From positions 26,769,784 to 26,833,783 of the forward strand of contig NW_023602073.1 of assembly GCF_014898055.3 (NCBI RefSeq): DNA of 64,000 nt. Direction: 5' to 3'. Every line of letters starts with the position of its first letter. Within the stretch, counting starts at the first letter, position 1. The DNA comes from Talpa occidentalis. Its lineage: Eukaryota > Chordata > Mammalia > Eulipotyphla > Talpidae. Shown piece after piece: positions 31,439 through 41,716 of this stretch. A program made the position numbers and the translations under genes. The notes beneath the pieces were generated by a model. It made no database searches. It worked only from the letters and a program-made list of their open reading frames with translations, and was not told the origin of the DNA.

Positions 31439-31722
31439 GGGCCACCCTGGTGGGGAAGGGGTTAAGCACCACACTGTGAAGCCATCCACAGCCTCTGGAG
31501 CCCCAGTTCCATCCCCAGCCAGGAAGGTGACCCACGGGGAGCCATAGACCTCTCCTGTCTCCCCGCTGCTCCCCTCAGCAGTGGATTCCAGTCAGTCCAC
31601 CTGTTCTGTTCCCCGCGCTGTCTCTGGTGAACTCCCTTACCCCACCCACGCATCTCTGCCCTGCCCCTGAGCTCTTGTATTCATAAGTAAATAAATCTGC
31701 AAAAAATAAAATAAATAAAATA
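31439..31722 (+). mobile_element. tRNA-derived SINE (duplication unit 1)
   Basis: Head gggccaccctggtgggga, full body, tail ending in aataaaataaataaaata. Flanks share an imperfect aaagcatgac/aaagcataac duplication. The second-unit copy is at 35086-35370. Confidence 0.85.
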
Positions 31723-31787
31723 AAGCATAACACGTCTCCCGACTTACACATCCGGGAACGCCCTGGCGGAGGACCGATGTATTGACA

Positions 31788-32088
31788 AGGACCCAGAAGC
31801 TGATCAGTGGAAAGCCTTGTTGATAAGATTAGAACAATGGCTGGGGATTAGGGTGTGTCATGAAGTAGCTAAGAAGTGCCTGGAGGGCAGACTCACAATC
31901 CCTAATCTTCTACACCCTTCCCCTTTCTATCATCTCCATGCCTTTAATCTCCTTTTGCTCTCCCCCTCACAACCAATACCGTGGGTCAATAAAAGGGCCA
32001 GGATCTTACTCTTCAGCAATATCCTGCATTATGTAGCCTGCTCCAGGACTCCCATTTCTTTATCAGTGTGATGTTGCCTGATGCAACA
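31788..32088 (+). mobile_element. Class II-type ERV LTR (unit 1); left end uncertain
   Basis: The right end is clear: ...gatgcaaca at 32088, two bases, then a primer-binding site. AATAAA lies at 31988-31993. The left end is placed at the TG of tgtattgacaagg only by plausibility and could be up to about 60 bases either side. It resembles the short LTRs of betaretrovirus-like elements. Confidence 0.55.
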
Positions 32089-32090
32089 AA

Positions 32091-32109
32091 TGGCTCCCAA
32101 ACAGGGACC
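32091..32109 (+). other. Primer-binding site, tRNA-Lys type (unit 1)
   Basis: TGGCTCCCAAACAGGGACC, two bases after the LTR end. It is like the tRNA-Lys3 binding site with about two mismatches in 18. Lys primers are usual in betaretroviruses and ERV-K-like elements. The second-unit copy is at 35742-35760. Confidence 0.7.
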
Positions 32110-32159
32110 CCATACCCTGCTTCTCAAGCCGGGAGACGGGAATTGGACATCCTCTCAAG

Positions 32160-32385
32160 TCTGGCCAAAAGGCTTCACAGACCCAGAGTCTGCAACGAAG
32201 CGGTAAGAAGGTGTTTTCAGTTGTGTCTTTCCTATCTTTTTCTTCCAAATGAGCCTGGTAAAAGGCCCACAGACAGAGTCTGTGATGTACTTTCTTCCAA
32301 ATCAGCCAGGTAAAAGGCCCACAGAGCCGGACTCTGTGATGATAATAAACCTGGTGAAAGGCCCACAGACACTGAGTCTGTGATG
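32160..32385 (+). other. ERV leader with four repeated hairpins (unit 1)
   Basis: Four copies of a ctggtaaaaggcc-type lead followed by a hairpin lie at 32160-32192, 32254-32287, 32305-32341 and 32350-32385. Stems are CACAGAC/GTCTGTG (copies 2 and 4), CACAGAG/CTCTGTG (copy 3) and a shorter CAGAC/GTCTG (copy 1). Copy 3 differs by a paired C-G to G-C swap that keeps the stem. A splice donor-like cg|gtaagaag lies at 32203 between copies 1 and 2. Position after the primer-binding site suggests a packaging or dimerisation signal. Confidence 0.6.
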
Positions 32386-32510
32386 TTAACTTTCTTCAGT
32401 GAGTTTTTCAGTTAAATCTTTACTCTCTCTCTTAGAAACATGAGTGATAATCTCACACCCCTTCAGATCAAAGATCTTAACCTCTCTTCTCCTGTTTACC
32501 CCATGCATGG

Positions 32511-32742
32511 ATACAGTCAGAAGTGCGGGATGGTGAAAGAATTCACCAGAAACAAAGCGGGGACAATAGCAAGCAAAGGATCTTAAGTACAACTGCTGAG
32601 GGGAGCAGTGGGCGGCAGTAAGCTGCCGTCATGTGGGCCACTCCTCTGGGGCCTCGGGAGCAATGGGGGATTAAACTGGTGCTGCAGAGGCTGCGGGCAG
32701 CTTCACAACCCAGTGCTCAACCGCAGCGCCACTGGGGAGGCC
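32511..32742 (-). mobile_element. Partial SINE, mutated copy of 28864-29100
   Basis: Same SINE copy as in unit 1, shown by the identical right flank (aacacatacatttttt). The tail half is missing because the duplication breakpoint lies inside the element. Confidence 0.85.
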
Positions 32743-34433
32743 CAACACATACATTTTTTATTAACACTCTGTTTTATGAATGTTCCATAACTGGAAAAAA
32801 GTAACAAACCTAGATGGGACTTCCTATTTGTAAGCAATTTACAGATTCAGTGCAATTTCAATGGAATTTTCAATGGTGTTCTTCAACAAAATGGAACCAA
32901 TACTGTTCAAATTCATATGGAATCACAAAACCTCGAGCAGCGAAAGTTGTGACTAAAAGGGAGGAACAATGGAGGTCTGACACTCCCAGACATTCAACAA
33001 TATGACAAAGCTGTTATAATAAAAACTGTGTTGGGACAAAAACAGACACAGAGACCAATGGAATCAAAGTTAAGCCCAGAAATAAAAACACACACATATG
33101 GTGAGCTAACCTATGACAAAGGAGCAAAGAATATACATTGGAAAAATATCGCCTCTTCCATAAATGGTGCTGGGGAAACTGGATTGCAACATGCAAAAGA
33201 ATGAACTAGACCACTATCTCACACAATACACAAACCAACTCAAGTGGATGAAAGACTTGCATGTGAAACCTGGCACCATCGAATATACAGAAGGAAACAC
33301 AGGACAACGCTCAATGACATGATCCTCAGAAAAACATCTTTGAGGATTCTTCTCCAGAAGCAAGGAAAACAGGGAGAATGTAAACAGTTGGGGCTACACT
33401 AAAAGACAATGATCAAAGCAAAGAGACACCCCGCTGAATGGGAGAAAATATCAGCACACCACATGACAGCTAAGGGACTGATATCAAAGATCTACCAGAG
33501 CTTACACGACTCCACAAAAACAAAAAACCCAGTCCAAAAAAAATGGGCAGAAGTAAAAAGACACTTCTCCGAAGAAGAAATGCAAATGGCCAACAGGCAT
33601 AGAAAAAATGTTCAGCATCACTAATATCAGGGAAATGCAAATCAAAACCACAATGAGGGACCACCTCACTCCAGTGAGAATGCTCCTCATTAAAAAAACA
33701 AAACAAAACTGGCAATAACAAATGCTGGAAAAGCAGAGGAGACAAAGGAGGCTCTGACGCTGCTGGTGGGAGCGCAAACTGGTCCAGCCACTATGGGCAG
33801 CTGTGTGGAGGTTGCTCAGAACACTTAAAACGGGTCTACACATGATCCAGAGTTCCACTCCTAGGAATCTACCCAAGGGACAAAAAAACAAAACAAAACA
33901 GGAAACCTGAACTCCTGTGCTTATTGCAGCACTGTTTACAGTAGCCATGACATGGAAACAACTCAAATGCCACAAAACAGATGAATGGATCAAAAAGTTG
34001 TGGTACAGTTACACCGCGGAGTATTGCTCAAAATCAAAAAAGACAAATTCACGCTGTTTGTGGTGATACGGATGGAGCTGGAAGGGATGATGCTAGCCAC
34101 AGTAAGGCAGGAGAAAGAGAAATATTAGGTGGTTTCTTACGTAGGAAATATAGAGAAACTGAACAAAAGGTAGAGAAAAAGACAACCCCAGCAGGCTGAC
34201 CAAGAGCTGAGCCCCCAGCGTGGAGGGGGGAGGGGCGGACAGAGGGGAGGGAAGAGCACAAGGGATTATGGGGATGGGTCACGGGTGCTATTCTGGGGGG
34301 AGCACTATGGGGACCACCCCTGAAGGGGGAATCCAATACCTAAAAAAAAATGAACAACGATGCAAGAAAAGAAAAAAAAGAGATGAGCTTGAGGAAAGGG
34401 AAGACCCTAAGACAATATAAATAAATAAATGGT
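32743..34433 (+). mobile_element. 5'-truncated LINE-1 (duplication unit 2)
   Basis: Copy of 29101-30787, near-identical, with small indels at for example 33330, 33370 and 33496. Confidence 0.8.
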
Positions 34434-34580
34434 CCTAAAGGCGGGTCTCACCTGAACAATGCTGCAGGCACTGCCGAGGCATCCTCTCCTCACCAGTTGT
34501 TCTAGATCTCCAGGAATTTTCTCTGGTAAGTACAGCAGTTAAGCCTGCTGCCTGGGAATCATTAGAAAAAGGCTAATTTT
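34434..34580. repeat. Unclassified dispersed repeat, copy 3
   Basis: Second-unit copy of 30788-30935. Confidence 0.5.
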
Positions 34581-35085
34581 AAAAAAGATTTATTTATTTA
34601 TACAAGAACCGGGGTGCAGGCCAGATGCGCCAACCAGACCTCTAGCGCCTTCCCTCCCTGGGCCTCACCTGTCTGCTCCCCGCCGCCGGCTCCCCAGGTC
34701 AAGGGGCAGCGGCGCCCCTACGGGGTTCCTGAAGGACCAGGCTCACCCCAGTCCAACCTCACCCCGAGTCAGGGGCCAGCAGGGCCTGAACGAGCATGCA
34801 TGTGCGGTAGTGCTAGGTGCAGCCAGTGCGCTGGGCAGGGCTGGGCGTGCAGGGGCTCCCAGAGGCAACTCCTCCCCCGCCCCTCGCAGGCCCTGGAGGG
34901 ATGGCTCCCAAATAAACACTGAGATGCAGACAAATGCCTCCTCCTCGCCCAAAATACTGTGACCCTACATTATCCGCTAGTCATTAAAAGGGCAAACAAA
35001 GTGCCTTGAATTTCTGGGAAAGATTATTTTTTTAAACCATTCTTAAAAATCCCCTTACCTGAAGCTGACATAAAAGCATGACTAA
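34581..35085. other. SINE tail scrap and GC-rich segment (unit 2)
   Basis: Copy of 30937-31438, with an extra C and G in homopolymers near 34694-34705 and an extra T near 35030. Confidence 0.4.
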
Positions 35086-35370
35086 GGGCCACCCTGGTGG
35101 GGAAGGGGTTAAGCACCACACTGTGAAGCCATCCACAGCCTCTGGAGCCCCAGTTCCATCCCCAGCCAGGAAGGTGACCCACGGGGAGCCATAGACCTCT
35201 CCTGTCTCCCCGCTGCTCCCCTCAGCAGTGGATTCCAGTCAGTCCACCTGTTCTGTTCCCCGCGCTGTCTCTGGTGAACTCCCTTACCCCACCCACGCAT
35301 CTCTGCCCTGCCCCTGAGCTCTTGTATTCATAAGTAAATAAATCTGCAAAAAATAAAATAAAATAAAATA
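35086..35370 (+). mobile_element. tRNA-derived SINE (duplication unit 2)
   Basis: Copy of 31439-31722; the tail differs by one base (aataaaataaaataaaata). Confidence 0.85.
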
Positions 35371-35436
35371 AAGCATAACACGTCTCCCGACTTACACATC
35401 CGGGAACGCCCTGGCGGAGGACCGATGTATTGACAA

Positions 35437-35739
35437 GGGACCCCAGAAGCTGATCAGTGGAAAGCCTTGTTGATAAGATTAGAACAATGGCTGGGGATTA
35501 GGGTGTGTCATGAAGTAGCTAAGAAGTGTCTGGAGGGCAGACTCACAATCCCTAATCTTCTACACCCTTCCCCTTTCTATCATCTCCATGCCTTTAATCT
35601 CCTTTTGCTCTTCCCCCTCACAACCAATACCGTGGGTCAATAAAAGGGCCAGGATCTTACTCTTCAGCAATATCCTGCATTATGTAGCCTGCTCCAGGAC
35701 TCCCATTTCTTTATCAGTGTGATGTTGCCTGATGCAACA
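35437..35739 (+). mobile_element. Class II-type ERV LTR (unit 2); left end uncertain
   Basis: Copy of the unit 1 LTR, with AATAAA at 35639-35644 and the right end at 35739. The primer-binding site follows at 35742-35760. Confidence 0.55.
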
Positions 35740-35810
35740 AATGGCTCCCAAACAGGGACCCCATACCCTGCTTCTCAAGCCGGGAGACGGGAATTGGACA
35801 TCCTCTCAAG

Positions 35811-36037
35811 TCTGGCCAAAAGGCTTCACAGACCCAGAGTCTGCAACGAAGCGGTAAGAAGGTGTTTTCAGTTGTGTCTTTCCTATCTTTTTCTTCCAAA
35901 TGAGCCTGGTAAAAGGCCCACAGACAGAGTCTGTGATGTTACTTTCTTCCAAATCAGCCAGGTAAAAGGCCCACAGAGCCGGACTCTGTGATGATAATAA
36001 ACCTGGTGAAAGGCCCACAGACACTGAGTCTGTGATG
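35811..36037 (+). other. ERV leader with four repeated hairpins (unit 2)
   Basis: Second copy of the hairpin series, at 35811-35843, 35905-35938, 35957-35993 and 36002-36037. Stem sequences are unchanged from unit 1. Confidence 0.6.
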
Positions 36038-36162
36038 TTAACTTTCTTCAGTGAGTTTTTCAGTTAAATCTTTACTCTCTCTCTTAGAAACATGAGTGAT
36101 AATCTCACACCCCTTCAGATCAAAGATCTTAACCTCTCTTCTCCTGTTTTCCCCATGCATGG

Positions 36163-36414
36163 TCCATAAAAAATGTTCCATTATGTTAAAAATGTTTGGT
36201 CTCAATAAAATAAAGCAAAAACAATATAAAGCCAAAGGATTATTTCTTAAAAATACAAACTCTAAAATATTTTAGCATCTCAAACTTAGTAACAACTGCC
36301 TGTCTTTAAAATTTTGGTGACCGTGGGCCCTCAGTCTTAAGTAATGGTTAAAATTAAACACTTTATCTATATAAGGATTTTAACTTCTATCTCATTAAAA
36401 AATCTTGATAAATG
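36163..36414. other. AT-rich stretch, probably ERV internal DNA
   Basis: Directly continues the ERV leader of unit 2. No coding frame recognised. Confidence 0.35.
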
Positions 36415-36685
36415 GGGCCTTCCTGGTAATACAGGGGTTGAAGTCTCAACACTGTTGAGCTATCTCAGGCCAGTACAGCAAGGGTTAGATCCTGGCTGGG
36501 GATTTGGCCCACATTACACAGCCAGCCTCTCCTGTCTCAGCCGTCTTCTCCCCTCAACAGCATGTTTCGGTAGATTGTCTGTTCTCACCACTCTCAGGTT
36601 GGTCTTTTCAACCCCACACATCTGGCTTACACCCTAGTTCTTATGTATATAAATAGATAAAAAACCTTTAAAAATAAATAATTTG
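36415..36685 (+). mobile_element. Diverged tRNA-derived SINE
   Basis: Head ggggccttcctggtaataca, body cctctcctgtctcagccgtc, tail tgtatataaatagataaaaa. More diverged than most copies here. Confidence 0.75.
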
Positions 36686-36718
36686 ACTTCTTAAAATTAA
36701 CACATGGCCAAAATTTTA

Positions 36719-37013
36719 TTTTTATTTATTTTATTTTTTTTAAAGATTTATTTATTGATTGATTGATACAAGCACTGGGTACAGTCAGAAGCGTGGGAGG
36801 GTGAGAGAATTCACCAGAGCCAGAGCGGGGAGCAGAACAGGCAGATTGATGAAATACACTGCTGAGGGGAGCAGCGGGCAGCAGGAGAGGTCTGCACGCT
36901 TTGTGGGACCCTCCTTCTGTGGCTGGGGAGCAGCCAGGGATTGAACCTGCACCACAGAGGCTGCGGGCAGCTTTGCAACCCAGCACTCAACCGCTGGGCC
37001 ACTGGGGAGGCCC
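36719..37013 (-). mobile_element. tRNA-derived SINE
   Basis: Tail left with a gatt microsatellite (attgattgattgata), head right. A 14-bp target duplication tggccaaaatttta lies at 36705-36718 and 37014-37027. Confidence 0.9.
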
Positions 37014-37027
37014 TGGCCAAAATTTTA

Positions 37028-37560
37028 AATAAAAATCAAGAGATCTCTGTTTATCCTTGTCTCCTACCTCCGAGGATTAACTATAAATGGCACATATACA
37101 AAACCCCCAATTTTGATCGTGATCTAAATTTGGTAAACTAGTGTAAATTCAATGGTTTAATTTAAAAGATACAAGTCTTTAGGTTTTAAGATTGGGTATT
37201 AATATTGAATGTTTAAATGTGTTTTCTTCAAAGGTAAAAATTGTGTTGTTCAACAAACACCGGTAATTAACTAAATTTCCTTTACAGAAAGAGGAACCCA
37301 CTCTTAAAAATCTTTGTTAGTATAAATAAGTAATTATGTTATAAAGGTCTGTAAGTTTGTTAATCCTGTAAAAAGCTTTTTCTAAAACAATAAGTTCTTC
37401 ATCCTGTGGGTAATAATCCTACCGCCCCTCAAAACAATTATAAAGAACAACTTAGCGCTCCCTTTACATGAGGGTGTTAAAAAACATTTACTGGACTCTT
37501 CTGAGTCTGACCCTGATCACAAGGCCTCTTCAGAGGCTAGTGATGGGAATTTTTTAATCA
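37028..37560. other. AT-rich stretch
   Basis: No repeat or gene recognised with confidence. It may be further internal sequence of the class II ERV whose leader ends at 36162. Confidence 0.35.
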
Positions 37561-37569
37561 AGTAGAGGA

Positions 37570-38033
37570 TGCTACAGCACCCTCCACCTGAACTCTCTAA
37601 TAAGCTTCAAGAAATTCTTAGAGCATTTCAGTCTCTTGCCACTCATTCTAATTTGCCAATGTCTCAAGATTCTTGTCAGCAAAACTTAGTTAAAAAAATG
37701 CTTAAAGAAGGGCCTCCTTGGTAGTGCAGGGGGTTGAGTGCAGCAATGTGAGTCTGTCCGCAGACTCTGTATCTTTGGTTTGATCACGACCGGCGGGGGA
37801 GGATATAAACTGCTGCTCCCCTCAGCAGTGTTTATTGTCAGTCTGCCTGTTCTGTTCCCCACTCTGTCTCTGGTGAATCCTCACACCATCCTGCACATCT
37901 GGCCTACACCCCGGTTCTTCCATAAATAAATAAATATTTAAAAAATGCTTAAAGAATGCCGTAAACGAGAGGGACATTTTACATTTCCTGTTAGTACAAA
38001 AAGGAGTTGTGTAACCCATGATAATATCCCCTT
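37570..38033 (+). pseudogene. Possible ERV gag-like coding remnant, split by a SINE
   Basis: A frame is open from an ATG at about 37570 (MLQHPPPELSNK) to the SINE at 37710, and on its far side (CRKREGHFTFPVST) to a stop at about 38031. This small open frame lies downstream of a betaretrovirus-like leader, in the place of gag. I cannot align it to a named Gag domain; the match is by position only. The SINE insertion destroys it. Confidence 0.25.
37710..37939 (+). mobile_element. tRNA-derived SINE
   Basis: Head ggcctccttggtagtgcagg, tail ataaataaataaatattt. A perfect 17-bp target duplication aaaaaatgcttaaagaa lies at 37693-37709 and 37940-37956. Confidence 0.9.
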
Positions 38034-38072
38034 TCCAATTTTTTAATTTAAATTTTATTTTTATATTCCCAG

Positions 38073-38805
38073 TGACACCGGAATTGTCAGGCCTAGTCTC
38101 CCAGCCAGGAATGGATCCCAGGCTGCAGGGCAGCGCTGAGCCCCAGCCACTAGACCCCCAGGAGTTGGTGTCTCATGAAGCCGCAGCAGGAACTTCACAG
38201 ACGCTCAGGCAAGTAAGCGAGAAGAGGCAGGTTCGTTTATAGAAAGAAAAAGTTTATTGAGGAGAAAAAGAGCAGAAATAAAGTGGGACTCCAGGCCAGG
38301 GAACCAGGCCAGGGAGGGGCAAGGAAGCCCAAGTGGAGTCGTGTCTCAGGGAATATATACCTTTTTCCCCTCATTATTCTAAAGCTCCACCAGTCTCTCT
38401 GTGATTGGTTAGTTCTCGGCTGTCTCACTTCATTTGCTACTGAGTGGGGGATCTTTACATTCCTTATCTAACAGTTTTCTCTTTCCCCATTTGTTGCATC
38501 TTTAAATTTATGGCCCAGTCCTCTGGATGGGCATCCCTGCATTGAAGTTAAACAGCTGCCCTTCTAATGTGTCCATAAATTAAACCACTCTCCATTTCCC
38601 CAATCTCCGCCTCCCTTTACCACCTGAAGGAAACCAGGACCAGCATTAACAATGTTGTCCTTTGTCCTGGGATGTTTGTTTTTCCTAGTGGAATGGGTTA
38701 CTTTCCCTTGGTTGTCCTTATCTCTGAAGCCTCCCTAAATTCTTCAGAGGTCCCCTCCTGCACTGTCCCTAAAACTGCCTAATTTCTAGCTTGCCCTGTG
38801 TCTCA
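38073..38805 (-). mobile_element. Solo LTR inserted in the L1 3' UTR
   Basis: 733 bases, TGACACCGG to TGTGTCTCA, same family as 26509-27245. A 4-bp duplication CCAG lies at 38069-38072 and 38806-38809. The L1 3' UTR reads continuously across once it is removed (ttatattccc, then agtacaattacaa). No internal ERV sequence remains. Confidence 0.9.
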
Positions 38806-38957
38806 CCAGTACAATTACAACCCCCTTATTTTGACCCCAAGCCCTCCTTTCCCTGCCCCCCGCCCCCCATAGAGTGTCTCTGTTTCATAGTTGTTTGCTG
38901 ATTTGAATATTTTCTTTCTTATAGTTATTCTTTTTCTGGGTTCCTTACTTAAGATTT

Positions 38958-39638
38958 CTAGATTCCTGCTATGAGTGAGACCATCTGGTGTTTTTCTTTT
39001 TCTTTCTGGATTATTTTGCTAAGCATGATCCCTTCCAGATCCATCCATGTTGCTGCAAATTGCATGTGTTTATCTTTTTTGAATGCTGAGTAATATTCCA
39101 TGGTGTATATGTACCACATCTTCGTGATCCAGTCATCTATTTTTGGGCTTTTGGGTTGTTTCCAAAGCTTAGCTATTGTAAATAGTGCTGCTATAAACAT
39201 AGGGGTGCAGGTGCTCTTTGGAATTGCTGTTTCTGTGTTCTTTGGGTAAATACCTAGGAGTGAAATTGCTGGATCATATGGATGCTCTATGTTTAGTAGG
39301 TCCAGAAATCTCCACACAGCTCTCCATAGTGGTTGGACCAGTTTGCACTCCCACCAACAGTGCAGGAGAGTTCCTTTTTCTCCACACCCTCGCCAACATT
39401 TGTTGTTGCTAGTTTTCTTAATATGTGCCATTCTCACTGGTGTAAGATGGTATCTCATGGTAGTTTTGATTTGCATTTCCCTGATTACAAGTGATGTTGA
39501 ACATTTTTTCATATGCCTGTTGGCCATTTGCATTTCCTCTTCAGAGAAGTTTCTGTTTAGCTCTTCTGCCCATTTTTTGACTGGATTATTTCCTTTGTTT
39601 TTGTTGAGTCTCATCAGCTCTTTGTAGATTTTTGTCAT
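38958..39638 (-). pseudogene. L1 ORF2 C-terminal segment
   Basis: 226 open codons. It contains [11 protein letters not shown], the cysteine-containing [18 protein letters not shown] region near 39370-39420, and the natural C-terminus (VSLIAGI). In the full protein this follows the RT domain and includes the C-terminal nucleic-acid-binding part. The very close match to 10304-10879 shows the two L1s are of one subfamily. Confidence 0.85.
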
Positions 39639-40079
39639 CAGTCCTTTATCATTAGTGTTTGCAAAAATGTTCTCCCAGTCGGTGGGGTTTCTCTTTGTTT
39701 TTGTGATTGTCTCTTTTGCTGTCAGAAGCTCTTTAATTTGATGTAGTCCCAGCTGTTTATCTTTGCCTTCACTATCACTGCTTTGGGTGAAGTGTCTGTA
39801 AAGATGACTTTGATGTGCATATCATAGAGTGTTTCACCTATATTTCCCTTCTATGTATTTTATGGTTTCAGGTATTATGTCTAGTTCTTTAATCCATTTT
39901 GAGTTGGTTTTTGTGCATGGTGTTAGGTAGTAGTCAAGCTTCATTCTTTTGCATGTAGCGACCCAGTTTTCCCAGCACCATTTATTGAACAAACTTGCTT
40001 TGCTCCAATGCATATTCTTTGCTCCTTTGTCAAAGATTAGTTGACCATAAATCTGTGGGTTTATTTCTGGATTTTCTAT

Positions 40080-41447
40080 TCAATTCCATTGGTCTGTGTG
40101 TCTGTTCTTGCTCCAGTACCATGCAGTTTTGATGATTATGGCTTTGTAGCATAGTTTGAAGTCTGGGAGTGTGATGTCTCCATTCCCTTCTTTATTTTTC
40201 AGGAGAGCTTTGTCTATTCGGGGTTTTTGGTGATTCCATATGAATTTCATCAATAATTGTTCTATTTCTTTGAAGAATAACATTGCAATTTTTATTGGAA
40301 TAGCATTGAATCTGTATATTGCTTTTGGTAGGATGGCCATTTTAATAATGTTTATTTTTCCAATCAATGAGCAGGAGATGTCTTTCCATTTCTTTGTGTC
40401 CTCTTCTATTTAACAGTGTTTTATAGTTTTCTTTGTATAGGTCCTTCACCTCTTTTGTTAAATTTATTCTCAAGTATTTGATTTTTTTTGTTTTGATAAC
40501 AAAAGGGATGGTTCTTTTGATTTCTTCTTCTTCAGATTTATTGTTTGTGTATAGGAAGGCTGCTGACTTTTGTGTGTTGATTTTGTATCCTGCCACTTTA
40601 CTGAACTGATTGATGAGTTGAATTAGTTTTTCTGTGGAGTTTTTGGGGTTCTCTATGTATATTATCATATCATCTGCAAATAGCGAGAGTTTGACTTCTT
40701 CTTTTCCTATTTGGATTCCTTGTATGTCTTTCTCTTGTCTTATTGCTCTGGCTAGGACTTCGAGTATTATATTGAAAAGCAGTGGTGAGAGTGGACATCC
40801 TTGTCTTGTTCCAGATCTTAATGGGAATGCTTTCAGCTTTTCACCATTGAGAATGATACTGGCTGTTGGCTTGTCATAGATGGCCTTTATGATGTTGAGG
40901 TATGTTCCTTGTATCCCAAGAATTTCAAGGGCTTTTATCATGAATGGGTGTTGCACTTTGTCGAAAGCTTTCTCGGCATCTTTTGATATTATCATGTGGT
41001 TTTTATATTTGTTTTTATTGATGTGTTGGATAACGTTGATTGATTTTCGGATGTTGAACCATCCTTGTGTCCCTGGCATGAATCCTACTTGGTCATGGTG
41101 AATTATCTTATGGATACATTGTTGGATTCTGATAGCGAAAATTTTATTAAGGATTTTTGCATCAGCATTCATTAGTGAGATTGGCCTGTACTTTTCTTTT
41201 TTTGTGTTGTCCTTGTTCAGTTTTGGTATTAGTGTAATGTTGGCTTCATAGAACGTGTTTGGTATTATCCCTTCCTTCTCAATATTTTGGAAGAGTTTGT
41301 GAAGGATAGGCACTAATTCATTTCTGAACATTTGGTAGATTTCATTTGTAAATCCATCAGGTCCTGGGCTTTTGTTTTTGGGAAGGTTTTTGATTACCAT
41401 TTCAATTTTGCTGCTTGTAATTGGTTAGTTTAGGTGTTCAATTTTTT
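40080..41447 (-). pseudogene. L1 ORF2 reverse-transcriptase domain
   Basis: 352 codons (40342-41400) hold the RT core: [51 protein letters not shown] and the catalytic FADDMIIYI. The frame then shifts by one at about 40342-40420 and continues in 40080-40367 ([11 protein letters not shown]). RT motifs themselves are intact. This enzyme copies L1 RNA at a nicked target. The SINE at 41448 separates this part from the upstream endonuclease side. Confidence 0.9.
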
Positions 41448-41716
41448 TTTAAAGATTTATTTATTTATTTATACAAGCACTGGGCACAGTCAGAAGCGCG
41501 GGAGGGTGAGAGAATTCACCAGAGCCAGAGCGGGGAGCAGAGCAGGCAGAAGGACCGAGGTACACTGCTGAGGGGAGCAGCGGGCGGCAGGAGAGGTCTG
41601 CGCGCCATGTGGGACCCTCCTCTGGTGGCCGGGGAGCAGCCGGGGATCGAACCGGCGCTGCAGAGGCGGGCAGCTTCGCAACCCAGCGCTCAACCGCTGC
41701 GCCACCGGGGAGGCCC
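41448..41716 (-). mobile_element. tRNA-derived SINE inserted in L1 ORF2
   Basis: The best-preserved SINE in the window: on the minus strand the head has A box TGGCGCAGCGG and B box GGTTCGATCCC, which are RNA polymerase III promoter elements. A 10-bp target duplication tcaatttttt lies at 41438-41447 and 41717-41726. Confidence 0.95.

Larger units (their letters stand above)
28864..32509. repeat. Tandem segmental duplication, unit 1
   Basis: About 3646 bases repeated immediately as 32510-36162, with a running offset of 3643-3652. The end of unit 1 reads ccccatgcatgg and joins directly to SINE sequence (atacagtcagaagtg); the end of unit 2 joins to new sequence (tccataaaaa). Microhomology at the joint is at most one base, arguing against unequal crossing-over between repeats. 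The unit holds an L1 3' half, a dispersed repeat, SINEs and an ERV LTR plus leader. Confidence 0.95.
32510..36162. repeat. Tandem segmental duplication, unit 2
   Basis: Second copy of the 3.65-kb block. From about 32690 to 36162 it differs from unit 1 almost only by one-base changes in homopolymer runs. The first ~180 bases (the SINE part, 32510-32690) carry about twenty substitutions, mostly G to A or T. Confidence 0.95.

Noticed and set aside
41448..41716. tRNA genes from A/B-box matches
   Set aside because: The boxes are in SINE heads, followed by SINE body and tail and flanked by target duplications; no cloverleaf 3' end is present.
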